Below are positions 46,318 to 57,359 of a stretch of 64,000 nt of DNA, piece after piece; the first letter of the stretch is position 1, and every line of letters starts with the position of its first letter. Made by a program: the position numbers and the translations under genes. Below the pieces are notes generated by a model. The model did not search any database and was not told where the DNA came from. It worked only from the letters and a program-made list of their open reading frames with translations. Source of the DNA: Calliopum simillimum (Eukaryota; Arthropoda; Insecta; Diptera; Lauxaniidae); the NCBI GenBank assembly GCA_951812925.1, contig OX638368.1, forward strand, positions 27,033,187-27,097,186, read 5' to 3'.

Positions 46318-46960
46318 TTTGTACCCTACACCCAGGGTATATTCACTTTGTCCTTTTTTGTTTGTAACGCAGAGAAGGAGGCTTGGCAGATATGGAAAAG
46401 TATATGCAATCTTGATCAGCGTCACCTCCTGAGTCGATATTGCCATGTCCGTCTGTCTGGCTGGGTGGCTGGCTGGGTGTGCGTGGAAATACATTTTCTG
46501 GGAAAGCTGAGCAAGATAATTCAATGAAATTTGGTACACTACACATAAATACTACGAATCATAAGCTCAAGCTCTGAAAAAAAAATTGGGCGAATTCGGA
46601 CAAGAAGGCGTGGCACCTCCCATATAGGCAAAACTTTCAAAATGCTGTACTGAAAGTGTTTTTTGAGATAATAAAACTTAATTTTACTCAGACACTAAAA
46701 ACTATAAATGCAAGCTCTCAGCAAAAACTGGGTAAAATCAGGCAAGAGGGCGTGGCACCTCCCATATAAGCAAAATTTTCAAAATACTATACTTAAAGAG
46801 TTTTTTGAGATGATTCAACCAAATTTCACTCAGACGCTAAGAACTATAAATGCAAGATTTGAGCAAAAACTGAGTGAAATCGGACAAGAGGGCGTGGCAC
46901 ATCAAAATTTCAAAAATACTGCAGTGTAGGCCAGGCCAAAGGTTACACCCTCACTAAATT
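46318..46960 (+). mobile_element. mini-me-like repeat, copy 3
   Basis: Begins TTGTACCCTACACCCAGGGT, has GTAACGCAGAGAAGGAGGC, GATCAGCGTCACCTCCTGAG, a GTCTGGCTGG stretch, and three internal GGCGTGGCAC(C/A)TC blocks. It ends GGCCAGGCCAAAGGTTACAC. Slightly deleted relative to copy 2. Confidence 0.75.
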
Positions 46961-46990
46961 TTTATTTTATTTGTTATAAATTTGTATATT

Positions 46991-47445
46991 ATATAGGGTG
47001 TATCGAATAAGGTTACAAAGCATCTAGGAGTTGATAGAAGATGCCTAGACCAACCAAAAATTGCACCTGAGGTGGGGTCTAAAATGTAACCCTGAGGAGT
47101 TATAGAGTTAAAATTAATTTTCCGACTTATTTTAGACAAAAAAAAAAATTATTGGTCACTCTAGCGTTTTTGAGAAAACTTTTTTTTAAAAACTTTTAGC
47201 TAAATATATGAGCTTTTGAAAAATGTATTTGGTTTATAGACTTCAAAAGGGTTTTGCAAAGTTCTGGACCTTTAAAGTTGATATTTAAATTTTTTTTTTC
47301 CTAATTTTTGCCTTTGGCGGCCATTGTAGTATGAAAAAGGTAGTATTACAATAACATTTCCTAAAATAATTTTTTTTTCAAATTCTCATTGGTAGTACAT
47401 CGGTAGTACATTTGTTATACCAATTTTTATAACAATTCTTTTAAC
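46991..47445 (+). mobile_element. Foldback family F, copy 3 (left half)
   Basis: TATATAGGGTGTATCGAATA, ACCAAAAATTGCACCTGAGG, CTAAAATGTAACCCTGAGGA and ATATATGAGCTTTTG match the left arm and centre of copy 1. The right arm is absent. Confidence 0.7.
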
Positions 47446-48448
47446 CCATTACATACAGCATGAAGTTGCCCGCTCATATTCATAAATTCTTTTTACTCGT
47501 AGGTTGAACTTTTTTTTCCGTAGTATTAATCCCACTTCATCACTACATACATACATATATACAATAGTGTGGTGGCTTCAAGCGCCCCCTAGCAATTGCG
47601 TATTAACATTTTCATTTATTTAAACGTTGTTTAAACGCTGTCGCGCATGCGCGCGCAAAGCAAAAGCCTCTTGCTGTGTGAATGCTTGTACACAAAGTTG
47701 TTGTTGTGTTGTTGTTGCTGTTGTTCCTTATATCCCTAAGGCACTGAAATTATTGTGGCCAAAGAGGTCACACTTGGCCACAGATGTGCAGACGTCACAA
47801 ATACACAAACAAACATTTGCGCGTGTGTGTATTTGTGCACAACGCATTATAATATTAATTTCAATGATGATATCGATGTCGCCTGCGAGCACGTGCTGTG
47901 AATTTTATTAGGATATTTTAATTATAGTCAAAGATGAAAGAAGCAACGGAGGACACAGGCAGACAGACATACAGACAGACAATCAGAGAGCCAGCCAGAT
48001 AGACATACAAATAGTCAGACCGTATAAAATTTAAGTTAGGCTTTAGTAGTGCGAATATTTGTTTTTCTGCACATTTGGGCGTACTATTTCCCGCTAGCTT
48101 ATGGTTTTGCTGGTCAAACTAAACCATAACAGTGGATAGCATATACTGGAATGAGTGTCTTATGCGTCTTCTTGTCGTCACCTGGTTTGTCTAACTTCCT
48201 TCTCCTGCTTCCCTGCGTATAGCTCATATTTTTCGTTTGCTGGCTCTTTGATGCCTTTTTTCGCTATGCTTGTGAATCTTGACTGTGTCAATGTGGTTAC
48301 GATGGTGGTGGCGGCGGCTGCGCAACTTATGATTTTCAATTAAGTTTCAATTTATGTGCACACATTTAAATGCTTTAACGCCAGAACGCACTCGTTAGGT
48401 TTTTTTGCTTGACATGCTTATTATTAAATTCAATGCGTGGGTATCGGA
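47446..48448. other. Non-coding DNA with CAGA and GTT repeats
   Basis: GTT/GTTGC run at 47698-47724, CAGACAGA-type repeat at 47956-48010. Locally less AT-rich (47.6-47.9 and 48.1-48.3 kb) but no recognisable exon. Confidence 0.4.
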
Positions 48449-48475
48449 AGTTCGTATCTTAAGTCTTTTGATTTT
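48449..48475 (+). repeat. Dispersed 27-nt motif, copy 9
   Basis: Reads GAAGTTCGTATC then TTAAGTCTTTTGATTTT. Confidence 0.72.
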
Positions 48476-48789
48476 GCTTTGCAAAAAGTGCATTTGTAAA
48501 GTTACAGAAAGTAAATTCTTATTAATTAAATAAATTAATCTGGGGTAAATTTATCGGTCGATGCTTTTATAATTCATTAAGCTTGGATCAAACCCGGGTA
48601 ATTGCCGCAAATATTGTCATTTCATTGAAAATATCGAAAAGTGGAACAGTAACAAATATTATCGAAAAATTAGTCGGTATTCGAGAATAAATAAAAGTCT
48701 GCAAACGCCTTCTAGGATCATTTAAGCTTTTATTAGCTGCCATAACCTCTGCACTAAAAGAAACTAAAATTTACTTTGCTTAAATAAAA

Positions 48790-48990
48790 TAAAGGTGGAG
48801 TAAAAGTAATGTTATAACATGAATTGGCTGTCATTTTCTTAAAAATAAGAAAACTGGGCCTTGTTTTGACAGAAAGTTTACTTAAAGGTTTGCAATTGCT
48901 GACATTAAGTTAAAAAAATGAAAGAGGTCAAATGACCACCTCTTGAGTTAATGCTCATTTGTGCTTGTCTTACGACACACAGTGGTATTT
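48790..48990 (+). mobile_element. Tc1/mariner-type MITE relic (ATTACTTTTG family)
   Basis: AAGGTGGAGTAAAAGTAATG then TGAATTGGCTGTCATTTT matches the inner element at 57900. GGTCAAATGACCACCTCTTG further on resembles the Tc1 C-terminal relics at 4535 and 25195. Confidence 0.45.
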
Positions 48991-49147
48991 TGGTGGAACA
49001 AATGTAAGATTTTTTCGACCACTTAAATTTTCACTAAGGCGCCATTAACACTTTTTGTATAAAGTCATATTTTTACTTCGAAAAAATTATCCAAAGTCAC
49101 TTAAAAGTTGTACGAGTGAACTGATGATCAGTGGTGTATTTACATAA

Positions 49148-49434
49148 ACTAGTATCGCCGGTGGCCAAATTTCGGCCATTCCCCTAAAGATAGATAGATA
49201 CACCTTTTCCGAGTACCGTTTTGTATAAAAAGAAGCCGGAGCATTGAGTATTGACAGAACTCAATACTCGTAGCAATCTTTTTAGACTGCATAAGGCTTA
49301 AAGTATCTCCTAATCGTATTACATAAAAACTTGTGTAGTGCTTTAGTCGTGGAAACCTATTTTCTTCCACTAAAAAGCAAACAAAAATATTATTCTTTCT
49401 CGAAATTCAGTCTATTTCCACCTACAACCAAAAT
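49148..49434 (+). mobile_element. Repeat family K, diverged copy C
   Basis: Starts CTAGTATCGCCGGTGGCCAA then TTTCGGCC, like copy A's CTAGAG..GTGGCCGAAATTC. It retains a GTGCTTTAGTCGTGGAAACC block. It runs straight into the minisatellite. Confidence 0.45.
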
Positions 49435-50905
49435 ATCGGTAAAAGTCCAATAGTATTGAAAAACATCTAAGATATCGTTAAAAGTCGAAAAGTATTTAAA
49501 ATATCGGCATAAGTCGAAAATTATCGAAAAACCTCCAAAATATCAGTAAAAGTCGAAAGTATCGAAAAACATCCAAAATATCGGTATATGTCGAAAAGTA
49601 TCCTAAATATCCGCAAAAGTCGAAAAAAATCGAAAAACATCCAAAATATCGGTAAAAGCCCAAAAGTATCGAAAAACACACAAATGTCGAAGAGTATCCA
49701 AAATATCCGCTAAAGTCGAAAAAGATCCAAAATATCGGTAAAAGTAAAATAGTAGCGAAAAACATCCAAAATATAGGTAAAGTCCAAAAGTATCGAAAAA
49801 CATGCAAAATCTATATATAAATAGGCAAACGAAATCGGTTAGGTCCCTGTTTCTATACCTAAATCTAAACCGATTTGCTTGATTTTTTTTTCGTTGGAAA
49901 GGTTGTGAGGAGGAGCAGTGCATAGGACTTGTTTTTTTTTTAAGTGGGCGGTGCCACGCCCCTAAATGGAAAAAACGCTCTCACAGCTAAACCGCTGAAT
50001 CGATTTCAACGAAATTTGGTATGGAGATAGGATTGGCACTTAGGAACGATAACATGACCATTATCTTTCCAGTGGGCAGTGCTACGCCCCTAAATGAAAA
50101 AAAACGCTCTCACGGCGAAAATACTGCATACGATTTTTATGAAATTTGGTATAGATATATAGTTGGCACTATATAGCACGATAGCATGATTGATTTTTAT
50201 GAATTTTGATATAGGAAGATATCAAAAACTGTTTGCTCTTTAGTAGGAGTCTAACGCCTCTAAATGGAAAGTACGATATTGCAACTTAGCTGCTGCACCG
50301 ATGCAGATAACCCAAACCCTAAGGAAGAATATTAAAAGCTTTTTGTGTTTTATCGACCAAGGAAGGGTATAAAAACTTTTTCCTTTATTTTATGGTCAAA
50401 TCGAAATGGTCGAATTTCGGCCACAAGGCGAACTCTAGTATCGGTAAAAGTCTAAAAGTATTGAAAGCATCTAAAAGTCCGAAAGTGTCGAAGAACATCC
50501 AAAATATCGGTAAAAGTCGAAAAATATCCAAAAACATCCAAAATATCGGTAAAAGACGAAAAGTATCGAAAAACATGCAAAATATTTATAAAAATCAAAA
50601 AGAATTGAAAAACATCTAAAAGTCGACAAATATCGAAAAACATGTAAAATATCGTTAAAAGTCGAAGGCATCGAAAAATATCTAAAATATCGGTGAAAGT
50701 CAAATAATATCGAAAAACATTCAAAATATCGGTAAAAGTCCAAAAGTATCGGAAACATTCAAAGTATCGGTTGGATTCCAAAAGTATCAAAAGACATCCA
50801 AAATATCGGCAAAAGTCTAAAAATATCGAAAAACATCCAAAACATCGGTAAAAGTCCAAAAGTATCGAAAAACATCTAAAATATCGGTAAAAGTCAAAAG
50901 CACCG
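49435..50905. repeat. 39-bp minisatellite, about 21 units, interrupted
   Basis: The unit is AAAATATCGGTAAAAGTCC then AAAAGTATCGAAAAACATCC. The arrays lie at 49435-49804 and 50439-50905, with a family K element between. Because 39 is a multiple of 3, reading frames stay open. The minus-strand frames (13-residue FxxYRYFxCFSI-type repeats, up to 154 codons) are by-products, not genes. Confidence 0.85.
49805..50438 (-). mobile_element. Repeat family K, copy B, inserted in the minisatellite
   Basis: It is the reverse complement of copy A's ends: AAATCGGTTAGGTCCCTGTT and GGTTGTGAGGAGGAGCAGTG on the left, TGGTCGAATTTCGGCC then ACAAGGCGAACTCTAG on the right. Removing it joins CAAAAT to TATCGG, the normal minisatellite sequence, so it inserted after the array formed. 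Confidence 0.7.
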
Positions 50906-51970
50906 GAAAACTTCAATTTCTGTTAGCAATTGTATATGGAAATATTAGCTGTGTTTCTTTTGACGCGTATATATTTTTGGGCAACTACTGGAATGAATCT
51001 TTTTGTAGCTTGATAATATATCCTCAGGTATTTTCATATTACGTCACTTAAGCGTCATAGCTACCACATTTTTCATGCTGCTTCTACTCTGGTGTTGCTG
51101 TGGCATTTATTTTATTGCCTTAATAAAAATCCCTGCTCATTGACACTTTGTACCGCTCGCTCGCTGTGTTATCAATTCATCTCATCAGCCACAAAAAAAT
51201 TCTTAATGGCACAACAACAACAACTTGCTGCAACTGGTAACAAAATCTGAGAACAACAAATTGCTTATGGTGGTCCCACATATCCCATTGATGTTGACTG
51301 TCTATAAAAGTGATCAAAAATTATTTTTATGCTCCTGCACCATCACTGTGTTATCGTTAAGCGCTGCACCACAAAATCCAAAACGAGTCGTAAAACAAAT
51401 TTTTGTCATATTTTATGGCACATTAAAAAAATATAAAAAACATAAGCGCCTCATCAGTTTCAAATCAAAAAATTTTAAGTGATCGCATTTGGCGTCAAGA
51501 TGGCTTAAATGGGCAATTTAAAGCAATAAAAAATTGTTATGAGTCACTGGTCATATACACAAAAAATACTACATTATGGCATTACTTTTGCTCCATCTTG
51601 TATATGTAAAATTTTAGCTTGTTAAAGTAGGAACGATAAACTTTGAAAGCGGTTGATTAAAGAACCATTTAAAGCATGAAATAGTCCTTTTAAATTACAT
51701 ACCCAAATGAATGCATTGCGTGTGTCGTCGCACTTCCGTTTTTCATTTAAAAATTTCTTTTATTTTCTTTTAATTTTCCTGCTACAGTTAATTTCTTTAA
51801 TTGAAGAGCGCGTTCTATGGGTTGTCGCTTGAAATCAAAGTCAAAGAGTATGGCACGCGTCACGGAAATGTAATAGACAGCAGTTTGTGGGTTTAATTTG
51901 TAGTGCGTTGCATTTGATGCGTTTTGAATTTTAAATAAATAAAGTGCATGGAATTGTGAACGAATACTGC
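50906..51970. other. Non-coding DNA, one MITE end
   Basis: No gene is recognised. A Tc1-MITE end (TTATGGCATTACTTTTGCTC then CATCTTGTA) lies at 51574-51602. CAA run near 51211-51225. Confidence 0.4.
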
Positions 51971-51998
51971 GCAAGTTCTTTGCTTAAGTCTTTTGTTT
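51971..51998 (+). repeat. Dispersed 27-nt motif, copy 10
   Basis: Reads GCAAGTTCTTTGC then TTAAGTCTTTTGTTT, near consensus. Confidence 0.78.
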
Positions 51999-51999
51999 C

Positions 52000-52829
52000 A
52001 AGGCAAGACTTTCAAAGTGTAAGTTTTAAAAAAAAAATCATTTATATTGCATGTGTACCTATTAAAGGAAAATTATTTGTAAGCTCGGCGAGTGTTTGTT
52101 GTTTTGTGTAAAACAAATCTTCCAACCTAGCTATAGATTGCTTTCAGCCATATAAGTTACTCCCAAAGATCTAACCATTCATAAATCTAAATGTCTCCCA
52201 CAAGAATAACAAAATACCGGTAGCGCTACTAACATTGCCATCACATTCACATCAATTCAGCGAAATTCTTGTAATTTTCAATTATTTCAACTTTGGACGT
52301 GATTTGATCTGAACTGATCAACTGAATGGCTACTGGTTTTTTGATGATGCCTTCGCATTGTTGATTGTGATTACAGCGGTGCCGCAGTAGCAAGTTGCAC
52401 AGTTCTGTTGCTTCCTTCATTCATATTTTTGTGTTTCGTATTCATCCGTGAGAGTCCATGGAAAACAGTAGCGAAAAAAATTTATAGTTATTTTCACAAA
52501 ATTATAGTAATTTGCAATTTGTTACGGTTATCTAGCTATGAAAATGTTCCGAATGCTGGTTCTTGCTGTGAAAATGGTGGAAACTTTGGTTTACATTGTA
52601 GATATCAAATGGTTAAGCAGCCAAATTGAATAAAATTAACGACTTACAGACGTGCTCTAAATTTTCGATTATTTATTTTTCAACTTATTTCACTAGATAA
52701 TGATTTCTCACATGAAACTTTATAAATCACTAGAATTTTTGGTAAAATGTTCATTGTGTATTTGATGTTTAAAGTTTAATATTTGTTTGAAAGCTACTTG
52801 CTATTGAAAACAATATTTTTCGCATTAAA
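52000..52829. other. No gene recognised
   Basis: AT-rich sequence without recognisable coding or repeat structure. Confidence 0.4.
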
Positions 52830-52918
52830 CTCACTTCCTTTAAATTAAACGCACTTATTGTGTGAAAGATTTAAGAAAAAGGTGCAATATTTACTTGTAA
52901 AATGTGTAAGAAAATTAA

Positions 52919-52945
52919 CGAGTTCGTGCCTTAAGTCTTTCGTTT
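52919..52945 (+). repeat. Dispersed 27-nt motif, copy 11 (array unit 1)
   Basis: Reads CGAGTTCGTGCC then TTAAGTCTTTCGTTT. Confidence 0.8.
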
Positions 52946-53217
52946 ATTTTACTTGAATCAGCGAAATGTCTTTAAAGCAGTGAATCTTATAATGAAAAAA
53001 CAACTTTTTTATATTGTTTGCATAGCTTATAGGCAAACGTAAATTTTTTCTTGACGAAACTGCAATGAAAGTGACGTTTTCTAATATAAACTGATTTGAT
53101 ATCTACATGACTATTTAGCGCATCAAATTTACTTTCTTTTGACTATATGCACTTGTTATGTCAAAAAGATTTTAAAAATTAATGAATATTTGCTTTTGAA
53201 ATATGTAAGGAACGTGA

Positions 53218-53244
53218 CGAGTTCGTGTCTTAAGTCTTCTGTTT
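53218..53244 (+). repeat. Dispersed 27-nt motif, copy 12 (array unit 2)
   Basis: Reads CGAGTTCGTGTC then TTAAGTCTTCTGTTT. Confidence 0.8.
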
Positions 53245-53472
53245 AATGCAGTCAATCTTTTAAAAGTAAGCTACTTTTTATTCATTTTTTGCATAACATA
53301 AATGCGGACGAAAATTTTTTCGTGACGAAACTGCAACGAAAGTGACGTTTTTTATACATACGTATAAGCTGACTATTCTAGTTCTCTTTCTTTTAGACTA
53401 TACGCGTTTGATATGTCAAAAAGATTTTAGAAACTGATTAATATTTGCTTTTAAAATGTGTAAAGAAAGTGA

Positions 53473-53499
53473 CGAGTTTGTGTCTTAAATCTTTCGTAT
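53473..53499 (+). repeat. Dispersed 27-nt motif, copy 13 (array unit 3)
   Basis: Reads CGAGTTTGTGTC then TTAAATCTTTCGTAT. Confidence 0.78.
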
Positions 53500-53728
53500 A
53501 TTTAAGCTACTTTGTTACTACATTTTTTGCATAACATAAATACGGACGAAAATTTCTTCGTTACGAAACTGCAACGAAATTGACGTTTTTCCATATATAA
53601 GCTGATTTGCTAACTACACGGCTATTTTGCGCAACAAATTTACTTTCTTTTGATTAAACGCATTTATTATATCAAAATCGTTTTAAGAATTTGTGAATAT
53701 TTGCTTGTAAAACATGTAAGAAAAGTGA

Positions 53729-53755
53729 CGAGTTCGTGTCTTAAATCTTTCGTTT
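53729..53755 (+). repeat. Dispersed 27-nt motif, copy 14 (array unit 4)
   Basis: Reads CGAGTTCGTGTC then TTAAATCTTTCGTTT. Confidence 0.8.
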
Positions 53756-53900
53756 ATTTTACTTGAAACAGCAAAATGTCCAGAGTAGTCAAAATTTTTA
53801 AGTATAGATACTTTTTTATATATCATCTGCATGACATAAAAGCACATGTCGTATTTTTGTGACGAAACTGCAACGAAAGTGACGATTCTTTTATGAGAGA

Positions 53901-54820
53901 AGGTAATCTTTTAAAAATTTTAAAAAATGCTGGAAAACAATGTTCGTAAGCCAATGTTCATAAAAGCTGATGTATGCCTTGCAACATATTACGACACTTA
54001 AATCATGTCATATCAACAAAAAAACAACATGACAATTGTTCCGTTTGAATACATGCATTCTCTAGCCTCCATTTGAGTATTAAAATTAACTCGATTGCAA
54101 CAAGAATCAACCGAAATATAACAAATTTAAATTCAGCACAACTACAGCAACTACATACAGAGGAACACAACATACTTGACAAAATCAAGCACTAAAGTAG
54201 CACCAATATCCTGCTGCAGGCACGTTCAAGTTGTCACACGTTTCGTTTTTGAGCTAAAAACAGCAGCAGCAACGGTACCAACAACAACAACAGCAACAGC
54301 AAATTCAACAAACAAAAGGAATGTTATTGTGCGCGCGCTCACTTCATCACAGTGACAAACAACAAAGTGCTGAACAGTGATTTTTTCATGAATTTTATTC
54401 TTTTTTTTCTCAATTTTTTCATTTGTTTGTTGTTTCTTCGTTTTTGGCCTTAAATCACTTATTTTGGTTTAAAAATAATTTGATTTCTTTAACTAATTTG
54501 CATGCAATACAATTTTTGAGTGTAGTTTTTTTTTCAGGTATTAAAACAAAAAAACAAAACACACATTCACAAAATAAGGCGCACGTTTTTCTTGTAATTA
54601 CGTCGCAAATGATTTTGATTGATAAAAATTTTAGTGGGTAACCAAAAAAAGAACGGGGTAATAAAATTGTAAAAATCGAACATTGACCTACAGCGTTAAT
54701 TTAATTGTACAATAAAATTTTATGTTTTATGTAAATACATTTTTTTTCTAAGTAAAAAGAATAATTTTATCAGAATGATTTTGAAAAAAGTATCAGACAG
54801 TTTACTTGTGAGGTAAAAGA
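53901..54820. other. Non-coding DNA with CAG/CAA runs
   Basis: CAG/CAA run at 54262-54303. No gene is recognised. Confidence 0.4.
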
Positions 54821-54847
54821 CAAGTTCGTGTCTTAAGTCTTTCGTTT
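54821..54847 (+). repeat. Dispersed 27-nt motif, copy 15
   Basis: Reads CAAGTTCGTGTC then TTAAGTCTTTCGTTT, preceded by TTTACTTGTGAGGTAAAAGA. That resembles the sequence before the motif in the tandem array, so it may be a displaced fifth unit. Confidence 0.8.
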
Positions 54848-54849
54848 GT

Positions 54850-56405
54850 ACTCTTTAAAGCTTGGAAATTGAAATGTTACAAGAACAGTTCGGCAATATT
54901 TCCATTTTTTTATAAAAACAATTGCATATTTATGTGGTCTGCATCACAAATCTGTTAAAAAGAATAAATTTTATTTTGATAAATTTTTAAATTTGAACAG
55001 CAACACAGAGAGGTAGTGCTTATGGCAGAGATTAAAATAAAATATTTTATGAAGTTCGAAAAATGTTGAAGTAGATTTTTAGAAGTTCTCAAATTGGAGT
55101 CAAAATTAAACAATTTAAGAATATCTCAAAACATTGAAAAGTACTTTTAGAAACACTAAACCCCGGACTCAGCCATTAGTTAACTAAAATTGTGACGAAA
55201 GTTAAAGCATTTTGATTAACTAAAACATTGAACAAGAGAACAATATGGTTGCACGGCTAAATTTGTGGTTTAACTAATGGTTAACTAATGACTGAAAATA
55301 AAATTTTGCTTGTTAAGCCCTTGTCTATGTTTACTAATGACTGTGAGTCTTAAGCCTAAGAGGATCTCAATATCTATATTATATCAATTATATAAAATTC
55401 CTTTAAAATATAATGCATGCGTTGCTTTTTACTCAATAATATTCGAGTGGTTTCCGTGGCTCCATAGCTAGCGTCATTTGACGGGACATGTCGCACCCCC
55501 AGTTTATATGGCACCCATTCAAAAGTGGACAAAATTTAATTCAGTTGCGCGAAAAACTTCATGGTAAATAGTTCGTTTAACTGCAGTTGCTATAATTAAT
55601 TTTCTGCCGGTTTTAAAAAAAAATCGAAAGACTTATTTTTTTATTGCATATATTTTGAGGGCAGCAAAGCGGTGAGTATTGATAGTTATGTGGTGCTTAT
55701 ATCAAAACAAACAGTATTGAATGTGATTTCGTTTTCGGATGAAAACGAGCGCGGCAGAACATGTTTATTCGCTTCTCCAAAAAGCAGAAATTACATCCAA
55801 TCACTGATGGTCCCAGTTTTCCCTTTGCATGTTAAAAGACTTTAGGAAGTACAAATATGAAGCGCTTGAATGTAAGACCATTCCCAATTAAATTTGAAGT
55901 TTTCTCTAATTTTTTAGAAAACCCTTGGAAAATTTTCAAAAATTCTGGCAAGAAAAACTTAAATGGCACCTAGGGCGCCAAATCAAAAAATCCCTAATCT
56001 CGGATGATTTGGCACTTTAAAGTTTTTTTTTTTTTCAAAATGGAGAAAAAACATATTTGCAATAATTTGTATTTTAGTTGAAGTACTACGTTTTGTTTTA
56101 AAATAATTAAAAAATAAATTTGTGCTTAGTTCCTTTAAAAATCTTAATCCTGATTTCAAATCAGATTCAATAAAAAAGGTGCTATAACTGTCGGGCTTGT
56201 CGTATCAGTTTTAAAACTTTATAATATAATCTAAAGTTTATGTCATTATTTCTAAATCTTCAAATAAACATTCCGTGAAAATAAAAATCAACTTTTCCTT
56301 TTCAAACAAAACGGCAGCTAGTGAACATTATATCATTACTTTTGCCTTGTACTTGCATTAAGTATAAGCAAAATGATTTCAAAACTTCACTTACATATCT
56401 CTTCG
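54850..56405. other. Non-coding DNA, one MITE end
   Basis: A GTTAACTAA/TTAGTTAAC inverted pair spans 55170-55290. A Tc1-MITE end (ATATCATTACTTTTGCC) lies near 56330. Nothing coding. Confidence 0.4.
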
Positions 56406-56409
56406 CTAA

Positions 56410-56436
56410 AAAGTTCGTAGCTTAAGTCTAGTGTTT
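56410..56436 (+). repeat. Dispersed 27-nt motif, copy 16
   Basis: Reads AAAGTTCGTAGC then TTAAGTCTAGTGTTT. The right half is diverged. Confidence 0.65.
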
Positions 56437-56439
56437 TAT

Positions 56440-57355
56440 ACCGTAAAACAAAATCCTGAAAAACTTTCTCGCAGGGCTTTGTTGCACTAAATCGCATTTA
56501 CTTCAAACCCTTTAACATATTTTCTAAGCGTCAAGCTGTACTCACTCTCTCTCTGTTTCGCTCTCCCTCTCTGTCTGTCTTTCTCTGCAATGCGGCAACA
56601 CATCAAAGGGTTTTGCGTTTTTTTTCTTATGTTATAATTTTTAATAGATTAGTTTCACATGGTCCAAGCAGCGTTCAAGAATTAACTTATATCTCCCCAT
56701 GCAAAATGAGTGTACTAAGTATAAGCGCATGCTGCACCACCAAAATCCTGGCGCTGCATTTCACCAAAGAGCTTGTACGTACCACCACCGCCTGATGTGC
56801 GCAGTCCGCAGAAGTTATGAAAAATTAATAATAATGTCGAATCGATTGATTTCGAGGTATGACTTTATGCAGAGAGATCTCCGGAAAGGTTTACTGTTGT
56901 TGTTGTTGTTGTTGCTGCAGTTCAACTATCTATCCTGCAGCTAAAATAGCGTACACACTCCACACTCTGTGCCATGGATTATGGAACTGTTACTGGTAGA
57001 AAATATTGTCGATGTGGTTTTGTTTTCTTTTATTTTGGCCACTTTTAATGTTGTGCAAAAATTTATTGGCAAATGAAAAATAGCGCCAAATGCCTTAAAG
57101 GCGTTATTTGAGAGTGGTTCTTTCTAGCTGTTGTTTCATCGTTGGTTGCATTGCTTCACTCTCCCTCAGCTTTTGTTTGTGGTCTAATAGATAGTTGGTT
57201 GCATTATTTGTAAGTTGCTGTTGTAATGCGTTGTCTTTTGTTGCTGTCGATTTTTATGCGCAGTTTTTTCATTGATCTGAGGTTTTTTTATTTTGTAGGG
57301 GTTAATCCAACGCTAAATTTGACAACATTTTTAATAACAATACAACTCCATTAAT
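56440..57355. other. CT-rich tract and non-coding DNA
   Basis: A pyrimidine tract (CTCTCTCTCTG..CTCTCCCTCTCTGTCTG) at 56544-56587 has the form of GAGA-factor sites. GTT run at 56896-56920. No exon is recognised. Confidence 0.4.
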
Positions 57356-57359
57356 TGAT

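Larger units (their letters stand above)
52830..53900 (+). repeat. Diverged tandem array, four units of about 256-300 bp, each with the motif
   Basis: Each unit has, in order, ACGCA(C/T)TTATT-like sequence, (T)TTGCTTGTAAAA.GTGTAAG, the 27-nt motif (52919, 53218, 53473, 53729), and then, about 90-135 bp later, GACGAAACTGCAACGAAAGT then GACG (near 53053, 53321, 53561, 53858). Unit spacing by motif start is 299, 255 and 256 bp. The motif and the GACGAAACTGC block are better conserved than sequence between. Not coding. Confidence 0.8.

Noticed and set aside
49496..50916. Long repetitive reading frames (up to 154 codons, Phe/Tyr/Asp rich)
   Set aside because: They are produced by the 39-bp minisatellite, whose length is a multiple of three. 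No start context and several frames are open at once.
48793..51602. One 2.8-kb Tc1 element bounded by the two ATTACTTTTG-type ends
   Set aside because: The interval contains the minisatellite and family K copies, with no transposase. The ends are more simply two separate MITE relics.
55330..55345. GAGTCTTAAGCCTAAG as a motif copy
   Set aside because: Core match only, with the TTTGTTT half absent.
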